From: Campylobacter concisus ATCC 51562
GTDB taxonomy: Bacteria > Campylobacterota > Campylobacteria > Campylobacterales > Campylobacteraceae
Length of the DNA: 64,000 nt
Assembly (NCBI RefSeq): GCF_000466745.1
Contig: NZ_ANNI01000009.1
Location: 297,424 to 361,423, forward strand
Reading direction: 5' to 3'
How positions within the stretch are numbered: the first letter of the stretch is position 1; every line of letters begins with the position of its first letter. Made by a program: the position numbers and the translations under genes. Below, piece after piece: positions 57,061-64,000 of this stretch. The notes beneath the pieces were generated by a model, which saw only the letters and a list, made by a program, of their open reading frames with translations, did no database searches and had not been told where the DNA came from.

Positions 57061-57549
57061 TTAAGCCTGCTTTACCCTTTTCATTGTTAAAAATTCCTCA
57101 TAGCGACGATCAATGATAGCTTTGATCAAGGCATAGTTTTCTTGTGAGTTTTCTATATAAAAATAGGCGTTATCAAAGTATTTTTCACCAAATTTTTTCG
57201 AAACAAAATCCGTATAATCCTGCAAATACCAACCATACATTTTGGCAAATTTTGTCCGATCAGTCGTATAGTAAGCTTTTGCAAAGGCTTTACCGGCAGT
57301 ATTTAGCTCCGCACTTCCAAGTACGCCGTCCATAGCGTCAAAAAGATACTGACGATAGTTAAAATTTTCATCCATCTGTGCTATATCGTCCGCAAAATCT
57401 GCCGCAAATTCCTTTGAATAAAATTTGTGTTCCATGCACCAGCGAAAGAAAAATGCAATGTGTGTCGCACCATTTTCATGCGGTATATCAGTCGGCGCAT
57501 CTTTCGCACCCCAGTGCCATTTTGCTTTGTCATATACTATATCTGGCAT
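57061..57549 (-). CDS. DUF7832-like protein of unknown function
   Basis: This 162-residue soluble protein has no signal. The N-terminal YDKAKWHWGAKDAPTDIPHENGATHIAFFFRWCMEHKF stretch (in blocks KAKWHWGA, HENGATHIAFFFRWC) resembles a family of small uncharacterised bacterial proteins now listed as DUF7832, known around polymorphic-toxin immunity genes in other bacteria. The rest is acidic and aromatic-rich with a long amphipathic helix. It stands alone between mobA and the SemiSWEET. An immunity-type role would be speculation, and no toxin gene is near. Confidence 0.6.
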   Translation of the reverse strand: MPDIVYDKAKWHWGAKDAPTDIPHENGATHIAFFFRWCMEHKFYSKEFAADFADDIAQMDENFNYRQYLFDAMDGVLGSAELNTAGKAFAKAYYTTDRTKFAKMYGWYLQDYTDFVSKKFGEKYFDNAYFYIENSQENYALIKAIIDRRYEEFLTMKRVKQA

Positions 57550-57646
57550 TTTTATCCTTTTAAAATGCTCAATTTTACTAAAACCATCTTAATCGCAGTA
57601 AAAATCATGGCCATTTTATCCATTTGCTTGCTACGATTAAAAAAGA

Positions 57647-57652
57647 TATAAT
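57647..57652 (+). promoter_or_regulatory. Putative -10 box of the SemiSWEET gene
   Basis: TATAAT lies 24 bp before the ATG, followed by GGCGCC and a TTAAGGAG ribosome site. Confidence 0.5.
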
Positions 57653-57676
57653 GGCGCCTTTATTTAAGGAGAAGCA

Positions 57677-57934
57677 ATGAGCGAAAAAAATCTACAAATT
57701 TTAGGCTGGATCGGCACATGTCTATCAGTTGTTATGTACTTTTCATACATCCCACAAATAATGGGCAACCTTGACGGCAACAAGACGCCTTTTATACAGC
57801 CACTGGCAGCCGCACTAAACTGCACAATCTGGACAAGTTACGGCCTATTAAAAGCTAAAAAAGACTATCCACTTTCTGCTGCAAACTTCCCAGGTATAAT
57901 CTTTGGTCTTTTGGCTACGATAACAGCGTTTTAA
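57677..57934 (+). CDS. SemiSWEET sugar transporter
   Basis: This 85-residue protein has three membrane helices: residues ~7-25, 38-57 and 62-84. The YIPQIMGNLDGNKTPFIQPLAA region carries the PQ motif at the end of helix 1. SemiSWEETs work as dimers that equilibrate mono- or disaccharides across the inner membrane. The presence of one is notable in a largely non-saccharolytic genus. A good ribosome site (AAGGAG) and a TATAAT precede it, and a long inverted repeat follows. Confidence 0.88.
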   Translation: MSEKNLQILGWIGTCLSVVMYFSYIPQIMGNLDGNKTPFIQPLAAALNCTIWTSYGLLKAKKDYPLSAANFPGIIFGLLATITAF

Positions 57935-57942
57935 TGCACCAT

Positions 57943-57998
57943 TTAGTTGTTGTGGCGATTTTACAATAAAATATTATTTGCTTCGCCGCAACAACTAA
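57943..57998. terminator. Long bidirectional hairpin between convergent genes
   Basis: TTAGTTGTTG (57943-57952) and CAACAACTAA (57989-57998) are perfect inverted arms, extended by GGCGA/TCGCC inside. The AT-rich core contains TTTTA/TAAAA. It lies 8 bp after the SemiSWEET stop and 1 bp beyond the end of the minus-strand gene, so it fits both as terminator. Confidence 0.65.
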
Positions 57999-57999
57999 T

Positions 58000-58467
58000 T
58001 TATAGTGTTTGCGCTATTTTGGCTAACTTTTCTTTAATTATATTGTCTTTTGAGCTTAGCGAAAAGATCATTTGCACTAGCTCCTCAGTTGTTGCCTCTA
58101 TTCTTTTGTCATCACTATCTAAAGTTCTGAATTTGTTTAGGATAAGCGAACCGAATTCTTGATATGTAGACATAAAATCCTTATAGTCCTCTTCCAGTTC
58201 TGGTGCGTAAAAACTGATAAGCGAGTGTAATTTACCAATTTCAAATTTTGGATTTTCTATATTTAAATTTGGATTTATTAATAAAGCTACTTTGTAATGT
58301 ATTCCCCCTAAAATATCCCCAACTATAATAAACGCTTCCTCTAGCTTTTGTCGCCTGAGTTTATTTTTCTCTTTTTTCGTGTTTAGATTAGCGTACACCC
58401 ATTGCGCACACATTGTTAGGACTGCACCAAGTATTATTTTCAATAAGTCAGATATCAAACTATCCAT
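58000..58467 (-). CDS. Membrane-anchored orphan protein of unknown function
   Basis: I do not recognise this 155-residue protein. It has one N-terminal hydrophobic helix (LLKIILGAVLTMCAQWVYAN), then a basic KKEKNKLRRQK segment and a long, mostly helical cytoplasmic domain. Its mixed codon use, with rare CGC/CGG arginine-type triplets, and its isolation between a SemiSWEET and leuC give it the look of an accessory gene. It ends against a long hairpin and starts 8 bp after leuC. Confidence 0.6.
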   Translation of the reverse strand: MDSLISDLLKIILGAVLTMCAQWVYANLNTKKEKNKLRRQKLEEAFIIVGDILGGIHYKVALLINPNLNIENPKFEIGKLHSLISFYAPELEEDYKDFMSTYQEFGSLILNKFRTLDSDDKRIEATTEELVQMIFSLSSKDNIIKEKLAKIAQTL

Positions 58468-58475
58468 ATTATTTT

Positions 58476-59741
58476 TTATAAGTCCCTTGGATCGGCGATT
58501 TTACCTGCTATGGCTGAGGCCGCTACAACTGCTGAGTTGGCTAGATAAATTTCACTCGTTCTATCGCCCATACGTCCGACAAAATTTCTATTTGTTGTCG
58601 AGATACAGCGTTCATTTGCACCTAAAATTCCCATATATCCGCCAAGACAAGCGCCACAAGTTGGATTGCTCACAACCGCTCCTGCTTCGATGAAAATGTC
58701 GATTAAGCCCTCTTTTTCGGCAGCTCTTGCGATCTTTTGCGTCGCTGGAGTGATGATGAGCCTTGTCTTGCGGGCTACTCTTTTACCTTTTAAAATTTGT
58801 GCTGCGATACGTAGGTCGCTTAGACGACCATTTGTGCATGAACCGATAAATGCCTGATCGATAGCTAGATCGTCACTAACCGCTTGTCTTACGCTCTTGC
58901 CGTTGCTTGGCAAAAATGGATATGCGATGACTGGATCAAGATTAGTCACATCTATCTCTAAAATTTTGTCGTATTTTGCACCCTCGTCTGAGTAGAAAAA
59001 TTTTGGTTTATTGCGCAAATTTTTATCTTTTAAAAACTCTTTTGTTATCTCATCAACCGCGATGATACCGCTCTTTGCGCCAGCTTCGATAGCCATGTTA
59101 CACATTGAAAATCTATCATCCATACTAAGGCCATCTATCACCTCACCGCTAAACTCAAGCGCCTTGTAAAGCGCACCATCAACGCCTATTTGGCGGATGA
59201 TCTCAAGGATAAGGTCCTTGCCGTAGACGTGCTTATCAAGTTTGCCTTTAAAGACAACTTTGATGCTCTCAGGCACTTTAAACCAGTTTTTGCCAGTGAT
59301 CATCGCATAAGCTAGGTCGGTACTGCCCATACCAGTGCTAAACGCTCCAAGAGCGCCGTGTGTACAGGTATGGCTATCAGCTCCTATGATAACATCGCCT
59401 GGGATGACTAGCCCTTTTTCAGGCAAAAGCGCGTGCTCGATGCCCATATCTTTTTCATCAAAATAGTTTTTAAGGTCGTGTTTGTAGGCAAATTCGCGTG
59501 AAATTTTGGCTTGATTTGCGCTTAGGATATCTTTTGTCGGGATGTAGTGATCCATAACGATGGCAAAGCCGTCTGGGTTGGCTAGCTTTTTAGCACCACT
59601 TCGCTCAAACTGCTTGATCGAGATAGGCGTCGTGATGTCGTTGCCTATGATCATGTCGATCTTGCTTTCAATGATCTCTCCTGCGCTTACCTCTTTGCCA
59701 ACGTGATCTGAAAATATTTTCTCGGTGATAGTTTGTTTCAT
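58476..59741 (-). CDS. leuC: 3-isopropylmalate dehydratase large subunit
   Basis: LeuC with LeuD isomerises 2- to 3-isopropylmalate in leucine synthesis. This 421-residue aconitase-family protein has FSDHVGKEVSAGEII and GADSHTCTHGALGAFSTGMGSTDLA. Cluster-ligand cysteines lie in FIGSCTNGRLSDLR and SNPTCGACLGGYMG. The length matches the ~420-residue LeuC class related to homoaconitase. Its partner leuD is not next to it: the following gene is an unrelated 155-residue orphan. Confidence 0.93.
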   Translation of the reverse strand: MKQTITEKIFSDHVGKEVSAGEIIESKIDMIIGNDITTPISIKQFERSGAKKLANPDGFAIVMDHYIPTKDILSANQAKISREFAYKHDLKNYFDEKDMGIEHALLPEKGLVIPGDVIIGADSHTCTHGALGAFSTGMGSTDLAYAMITGKNWFKVPESIKVVFKGKLDKHVYGKDLILEIIRQIGVDGALYKALEFSGEVIDGLSMDDRFSMCNMAIEAGAKSGIIAVDEITKEFLKDKNLRNKPKFFYSDEGAKYDKILEIDVTNLDPVIAYPFLPSNGKSVRQAVSDDLAIDQAFIGSCTNGRLSDLRIAAQILKGKRVARKTRLIITPATQKIARAAEKEGLIDIFIEAGAVVSNPTCGACLGGYMGILGANERCISTTNRNFVGRMGDRTSEIYLANSAVVAASAIAGKIADPRDL

Positions 59742-59794
59742 AAATTTCCTTTAAATTTTGAGGCGATTTTAACGAAAATTGCTAAATTTAAAGA

Positions 59795-59826
59795 AAATTT
59801 ACTAAGCCAAAAGGCTTAGTAAATTT
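59795..59826 (-). terminator. Terminator of the TonB-dependent receptor gene
   Basis: A perfect 14-bp inverted repeat AAATTTACTAAGCC / GGCTTAGTAAATTT with loop AAAA overlaps the receptor stop codon. A T-rich tail follows on the minus strand. Confidence 0.75.
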
Positions 59827-61969
59827 AGAATTTAACGCTAGCTGTTAGCATAAACTGACGAGCATAGCCTGGGGTAATAGGAAGCACTGAAGAGTCAGTT
59901 CCAGATGATGCTGTTACGTAGTAAAGTTTATCAGTTAGGTTTTTCACATTAAATGCAAAATTTGTCTCATAGCCTGAAATTTTAGTCGTATAGCTAACAA
60001 AAGCATCGTAAGTAATAGCATGTGGTAATTTATAAAAGCTTCCATAAGCTGCTGAGCTATTTTGTTGATTATAAGTATACCAAGAGCCAAAATACCTGGC
60101 GCCACCACCTATTCTTAGACCTTTTACGCCAAGATGAGTAAAATCATAATTAGCAAATAAACTCGCTTGATGCTTTGGAGTAGCCTCAAGCGGCTTACCC
60201 ACCTTCCAAGCCATATTTCTATCTTCTTTTAGTTTAGTTTTGGTGTAGGTATAGCTTGAACTTACACTAAGTCCATCTGTAATACGTCCATTAAAATCAA
60301 ACTCTACTCCTCTAGAATTTGCTTTACCGCTCGTATATGATATATTGTTTACATTGTTTATAATATTTTTCTTATCGATATTAAATAAAGCTGCCATTGC
60401 GGTTATGCTATTGTTTTGAAATTTTGTTCCAAACTCGATAGATTTTCCCTCTTCTGGCTCTAACGAGACAGCACCTTTGCTGCCGATAGAGGTTTGTGGC
60501 TTAAAGCTTTGAGAATGACTAGTATAAACTGACCACTCAGGAGTTAGTAGATATAAAAGTCCGACATTATAAAGCAGCTTACCACCACTTTTATCTATAC
60601 TTTTTGTAAATGGCACAGGTCTAGCGGCATATCTATTTTGATCGCCTACTATTTGGTTATAGTATTCATACCTTAGTCCCGCTACAAATATTAAGCTATC
60701 AGTTAAATTTATACTATCTTGTGCGTAAGTACCGATCGTTTTTAGTTTGTGGTATTGCGTCTTTTTGCTAGCACCTCTACTTTTGATGTCATCTGCAGTA
60801 ACTCTACCATAAATAGGCGAGTAGATATTTATATTATTTCTAGCATCATTTGCTTCGATCTGACGAGCTTCTGGACGTTGTCTTAGATACTCTTTAGCAT
60901 CTACTCCAAATAAGAGATTATGAGTTATACTTCCAGTTTCTACTATGCCGTTTAATGTAAGTGATCCAGCATGGGTCTTATGCTCAAAATCTTCATACCA
61001 CTCCATACGTCTTTTTGCGATTCCGCTAGCTAAATTTATATTCATAATGCGAGCTTGTCCGTACTCATGTAGTGAGCGTGAAAATGCATAAGCTCCCTTT
61101 AATAGCCAATTCTCGCCAAAATTTTTCTCAAAACTTAGATCAAAAGTATCTACTTTGCCGTCTATTTCGTTAAATGGCTCATCTAATCTGATTTTTTTAT
61201 CTATGTCTAAAATTTGTCCTGATTCTAGCATATACATGCCGCGATCTGCGGGGTCGGTGTATTTTGTATGGGAGTAGGCAGCATCAATACGATAGTCGTC
61301 GCCTTTATAACTTATACTTGGAGCGATGAGTAAATTTTTATATTCGCCATACTCTCTCCAATAATCCTTACCCGACCAATCAAATATAAATCTATATGCA
61401 AAACCGCTCTCACCCAAAGCTCCAGTTGAATCAAAGCCAAAATCTCTATACTTTTTATTACCGGTGCCAAGCCAAATTTCATTGCTATTTTCATAAAGCG
61501 GTTTTTTAGTTACTAAATTTATTATACCGCCGGCATCTTGAACGCCGTAAAGCAAGCTTGCTGGGCCCTTTAACACCTCGACGCTTTGTACAGTTGCATT
61601 AAAGTTGTGCGTCACACCAGCTGATACGCCATTACGCATTATAGAGCCGTCACGTCCGCCACCAAAGCCACGCTTTAAAGCCGCATCAAAATTTCCTGAA
61701 GTTGTATTCGCATAGCTAACACCACTTACGTTTTGAAGCGATTCCATTAAATTTTCTGGCTTTTTATCCTTTAGTTGCTGCTGGGTTACGACGTTTACTG
61801 TCTGTGGTATCTCAAGAATTGGCGTATTTGTCTTGCCCACCTCACTCGTTGTGGCTCTGTAACCATCGTCTGCGCTATCTTCTACACTGATCCCATCTAA
61901 GCTTACATCAGTAGCATTTAAAGCAGAAATAGCAAAACAAAGCACCGCACTAATGCGAAATTTATTCAT
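59825..61969 (-). CDS. TonB-dependent siderophore receptor
   Basis: This 714-residue outer-membrane receptor has signal peptide MNKFRISAVLCFAISALNA. A plug domain follows (residues ~50-165: ILEIPQTVNVVTQQQLKDKKP, LQNVSGVSYANTTSG, VEVLKGPASLLYGVQDAGGIINLVTKKP in part). A 22-strand barrel ends in ARQFMLTASVKF with a terminal Phe. The plug motif pattern is that of ferrisiderophore receptors of the FhuE/FpvA class rather than haem or B12 receptors. A Fur-type box lies just upstream. The ligand is unknown. Confidence 0.9.
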   Translation of the reverse strand: MNKFRISAVLCFAISALNATDVSLDGISVEDSADDGYRATTSEVGKTNTPILEIPQTVNVVTQQQLKDKKPENLMESLQNVSGVSYANTTSGNFDAALKRGFGGGRDGSIMRNGVSAGVTHNFNATVQSVEVLKGPASLLYGVQDAGGIINLVTKKPLYENSNEIWLGTGNKKYRDFGFDSTGALGESGFAYRFIFDWSGKDYWREYGEYKNLLIAPSISYKGDDYRIDAAYSHTKYTDPADRGMYMLESGQILDIDKKIRLDEPFNEIDGKVDTFDLSFEKNFGENWLLKGAYAFSRSLHEYGQARIMNINLASGIAKRRMEWYEDFEHKTHAGSLTLNGIVETGSITHNLLFGVDAKEYLRQRPEARQIEANDARNNINIYSPIYGRVTADDIKSRGASKKTQYHKLKTIGTYAQDSINLTDSLIFVAGLRYEYYNQIVGDQNRYAARPVPFTKSIDKSGGKLLYNVGLLYLLTPEWSVYTSHSQSFKPQTSIGSKGAVSLEPEEGKSIEFGTKFQNNSITAMAALFNIDKKNIINNVNNISYTSGKANSRGVEFDFNGRITDGLSVSSSYTYTKTKLKEDRNMAWKVGKPLEATPKHQASLFANYDFTHLGVKGLRIGGGARYFGSWYTYNQQNSSAAYGSFYKLPHAITYDAFVSYTTKISGYETNFAFNVKNLTDKLYYVTASSGTDSSVLPITPGYARQFMLTASVKF

Positions 61970-62003
61970 TTATCATCCCTTAAAAAATTTTTAATATTAT
62001 AAA

Positions 62004-62022
62004 AATAGTTATCATTATATAA
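62004..62022 (-). promoter_or_regulatory. Fur-type operator upstream of the TonB receptor
   Basis: On the minus strand ATAATGATAACTATTTTTA matches the Fur box core (GATAATGATAATC...) with the diagnostic ATAATGATAA. It sits 35-50 bp before the receptor start, where bound Fur would block transcription under iron-replete conditions. Confidence 0.6.
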
Positions 62023-62190
62023 AAATATATTTTAAATTTTTATGAAAAAAATTTACGAAAAATTTATATTTTAGTAACATTACAAATAAAACATTTGGAA
62101 AAATTAAACATGGATCAGAAAACAGATTTTTACCATTCTTTCATAGCCAGCGATAAAGCTTTTATTAAAACATTTTTGCAACATTTCTGA

Positions 62191-62196
62191 TATAAT
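62191..62196 (+). promoter_or_regulatory. -10 box immediately before the NFACT start codon
   Basis: TATAAT preceded by TGA (near extended -10) ends only 6 bp before the ATG. A start site 7 bases downstream of the box would be the A of the ATG itself, and no ribosome binding site is present. The transcript may be leaderless. Confidence 0.5.
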
Positions 62197-62202
62197 CCCC
62201 AC

Positions 62203-63525
62203 ATGAAGTACGCACATTTAGTTCAAATAGCAAGTTATTTATCAAATTTTACAAAGATAAACCAAGCAAAACGCATTAATGATATGGCTATTTTGATCGA
62301 ATTTAATGGCGAGAAGATCATCTTTGATCTAAACAAATCAAACTCTGCTATCTACAAAGATGGCGAGCTAAAAGAAGCAAAAATTTATCAAGCGCCTTTT
62401 GATAATGTGCTAAAAAAGCGCTTTAACGCCTCGCATATAAAAAGCGTTGAGTGCTTAAAAGATAATAGAATTTTAAAATTTATCTGCACGCAAAGTGGCT
62501 CATATAAAAGTGAAAATTTTATCCTCTATCTTGAATTTACTGGGCGCTTTACAAATGCTGTGATAACTGATGAAAATAACGTAATCATCGAAGCGTTAAG
62601 ACACATCGATAATAGCTACCGAAAGATAGAAACCGGCGAAGTTTTAAGGGAGCTTCCAGCCATCGCTATCAAAGAAAAACCGTGCGAGCCCATAACTGAC
62701 TTTGAGGCGTTTTTTAGAAGTGAAGCGGCCAGAGTAAATGAGTCCAGGATAGCTGGCTTAAAAGAGGCGAAGCTTGCAAGCGTACAAAAAAAGATAGATA
62801 GCATGAGCGAAATTTTAAACTCACTTGAAGACAAAGATGAGCTAATGAGAAAGAGTGAAGAAGCTGCAAATTTAGGATCGCTTTTGCTTGCAAATCTGGG
62901 AAATTTTAAGGGCTACGAGAGGGAAATTTGTCTAAAAGATTTTGATGGCAATGAGATAAAACTAACTCTTAGCGATACACCAAAAAACAGCGCAAATGAG
63001 TTTTACACAAGATCAAAAAAATTTCGTGCAAAAGCCATTGGCGTGGAGATAGAAAAGAGAAATTTAAGCGAAAAGATCGAGTTTTTTGAAGGATTAAAAT
63101 CTCTTTTAAAAGAAGCGAACAGTCTTTATGAGCTTGAAATTTTAAGCCCAAAAAACAAGGCAAAACAAAGAGAACGCCACGTAAAAGACGTGAGTGAAAA
63201 TGCTGAAATTTTTTACGTTAGAGAATTTAAAATACTAGTTGGTAGAAACGAAAAAGGCAATATAAATTTGCTTGACCTTGCCAAAAAAGACGATATATGG
63301 TTACATCTAAAGGATACCCCAAGCGCTCATGTCATTATTAAGACAAACAAGAGCAAAGTGCCAGAAGACGTGCTAGAGATGGCTGCTAAATTTTGCGTGG
63401 AATTTAGCGTAAAAGGAGCTGGTAGATACGAGGTAGACTACACTAAGCGTGAAAATTTAAAGCGTGAAAACAGTGCAAATGTCACTTATACGAACTATAA
63501 AACTATCATCATAAATAAAGGCTAA
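62203..63525 (+). CDS. NFACT-family protein (RqcH/fibronectin-binding-like)
   Basis: This is the bacterial homologue of Rqc2/NEMF, which in RqcH adds alanine tails to stalled nascent chains on 50S subunits. In Campylobacter it is also annotated as fibronectin/fibrinogen-binding. The 440-residue protein has an N-terminal NFACT-N domain (~1-150), a coiled coil (~165-310), and the NFACT-R domain with DDIWLHLKDTPSAHVIIKT. It is shorter than Firmicute RqcH (~570), which is usual for epsilonproteobacteria. There is no ribosome site at the ATG. The next gene begins 2 bp after its stop. Confidence 0.85.
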   Translation: MKYAHLVQIASYLSNFTKINQAKRINDMAILIEFNGEKIIFDLNKSNSAIYKDGELKEAKIYQAPFDNVLKKRFNASHIKSVECLKDNRILKFICTQSGSYKSENFILYLEFTGRFTNAVITDENNVIIEALRHIDNSYRKIETGEVLRELPAIAIKEKPCEPITDFEAFFRSEAARVNESRIAGLKEAKLASVQKKIDSMSEILNSLEDKDELMRKSEEAANLGSLLLANLGNFKGYEREICLKDFDGNEIKLTLSDTPKNSANEFYTRSKKFRAKAIGVEIEKRNLSEKIEFFEGLKSLLKEANSLYELEILSPKNKAKQRERHVKDVSENAEIFYVREFKILVGRNEKGNINLLDLAKKDDIWLHLKDTPSAHVIIKTNKSKVPEDVLEMAAKFCVEFSVKGAGRYEVDYTKRENLKRENSANVTYTNYKTIIINKG

Positions 63526-63527
63526 AA

Positions 63528-63872
63528 ATGGCTGTAACACCTTTAGGAAATAGTAACTTTATAAATCAAAATGCTCCAGTGGTATCGCAAGTACATGCAA
63601 ATCAGCAAGCTAGATTTGATATGCAGTCTTTAATGGCAGCTGAGCTTGCCTCGCAACAAAGTGAAGAGATCAAAGAGGTGCGTCCGATGGAAGAGTCTTA
63701 TAAAATAGACCCCGAAAAGGAACATGAACGCCAAAAAAATGAAGAAGAGGCAAGTGAGTTTGAGAGCAAAAAACAAAATTCAAGAGATAGTGACGAGGAA
63801 AATTTGGATAATATAGCAGATAATGAGGAAATAGTGCCTAGCGAACATCATATGCTTGACATAACTATTTGA
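63528..63872 (+). CDS. Small acidic protein of unknown function
   Basis: This 114-residue protein has no signal or membrane segment. It has a polar N-terminal part (GNSNFINQNAPVVSQVHANQ) and a highly charged Glu/Lys/Arg-rich, probably disordered or coiled C-terminal half. It follows the NFACT gene by 2 bp and is probably co-transcribed. Its TGA overlaps a TTG start of a further frame. I do not recognise the family. Similar small coiled-coil proteins follow the NFACT gene in other Campylobacter. Confidence 0.6.
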   Translation: MAVTPLGNSNFINQNAPVVSQVHANQQARFDMQSLMAAELASQQSEEIKEVRPMEESYKIDPEKEHERQKNEEEASEFESKKQNSRDSDEENLDNIADNEEIVPSEHHMLDITI

Positions 63873-64000
63873 TACCTAAGCACCCCAGCCCCACAAACGC
63901 CACATCTCAAGTCAGTGATACTCCCCAACACCTAACCCTCCTTCAAATTTTTAACGCAGTAAACGATAAAGAAAAACTTTTCAAGATCCACTCTGACTCA
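63869..64000 (+). CDS. Possible start of a further gene (cut by window end)
   Basis: A TTG at 63869 overlaps the preceding TGA (TTGA, the same coupling used elsewhere in this window) and opens a frame that runs to the window end: IPKHPSPTNATSQVSD, then TPQHLTLLQIFNAVNDKEK. The composition (Pro/Thr-rich start, then an amphipathic helix) is protein-like. Only 44 codons are visible, so the identity is unknown and the gene call is tentative. Confidence 0.45.
   Translation, partial: MIPKHPSPTNATSQVSDTPQHLTLLQIFNAVNDKEKLFKIHSDS

Noticed and set aside
57947..58162. 71-codon plus-strand frame over the palindrome and orphan gene
   Set aside because: It covers the palindrome itself and is antisense to the better frame at 58000-58467. 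It has no ribosome site.

Overview
The window is a 64 kb piece of an AT-rich chromosome from a Campylobacter, most likely of the C. concisus/C. curvus group. This assignment comes from gene content and order: a MlaA-MlaC-RND operon, recA-eno-FtsB-like-AMIN order, an XerH-type recombinase, the MqnD futalosine route to menaquinone, a short BioB, Maf proteins beside a flagellin, and TATAAT-type promoters with weak -35 boxes. No database search was possible.

Layout. 1-9.9 kb: tail of a DcuC-type C4-dicarboxylate carrier, an M3 oligopeptidase, a YrdC-like protein and EamA exporter, a three-gene CsgG/DUF4810/DUF799 lipoprotein operon, a MATE exporter, accB-accC and a DUF3737 beta-helix protein. 9.9-19.9 kb: dcd, then a compact pseudaminic-acid operon pseB-C-F-G-H-I followed by a Maf flagellin glycosyltransferase. 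The operon is preceded by a good sigma54 promoter and runs toward a flagellin gene that has its own sigma28 promoter. 19.9-24.2 kb: topA, bioB and crcB, separated by two gene-free stretches that hold structured repeats and hairpins. 24.2-33.6 kb: antiporter, gltA-cysQ, a methyltransferase/peroxiredoxin pair, and a molybdate operon (modE, modA, mop, modC, modB).

33.8-43.9 kb: MlaA-MlaC-RND lipid transport operon, a BON lipoprotein, the selenocysteine tRNA gene, a second ModA/ModB-like pair without its ATPase, pncB, and a tightly packed mqnD-fliQ-murB run. 43.9-48.6 kb: recA, eno, an FtsB-like protein, an AMIN-domain protein with four N-glycosylation sequons, and xerH. 48.6-64 kb: a tetrathionate/thiosulfate-reductase-like molybdoenzyme with its iron-sulfur subunit, glycerate kinase with a GntP permease, outer-membrane phospholipase A with mobA, a SemiSWEET, leuC, a Fur-type-controlled TonB receptor, an NFACT (RqcH-like) protein whose mRNA may be leaderless, and two genes of unknown function.

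Themes. Molybdenum recurs: two uptake loci, ModE, MobA and a Mo-bis-MGD enzyme, with selC nearby (selenocysteine is typical of formate dehydrogenase in this group). Motility recurs: sugar synthesis, transfer, flagellin and fliQ. The envelope recurs: Mla, OMPLA and lipoproteins. I found no prophage, insertion sequence, CRISPR array or rRNA. The least explained material is the intergenic repeat family around bioB-crcB, the CsgG lipoprotein trio and the orphan molybdoenzyme.
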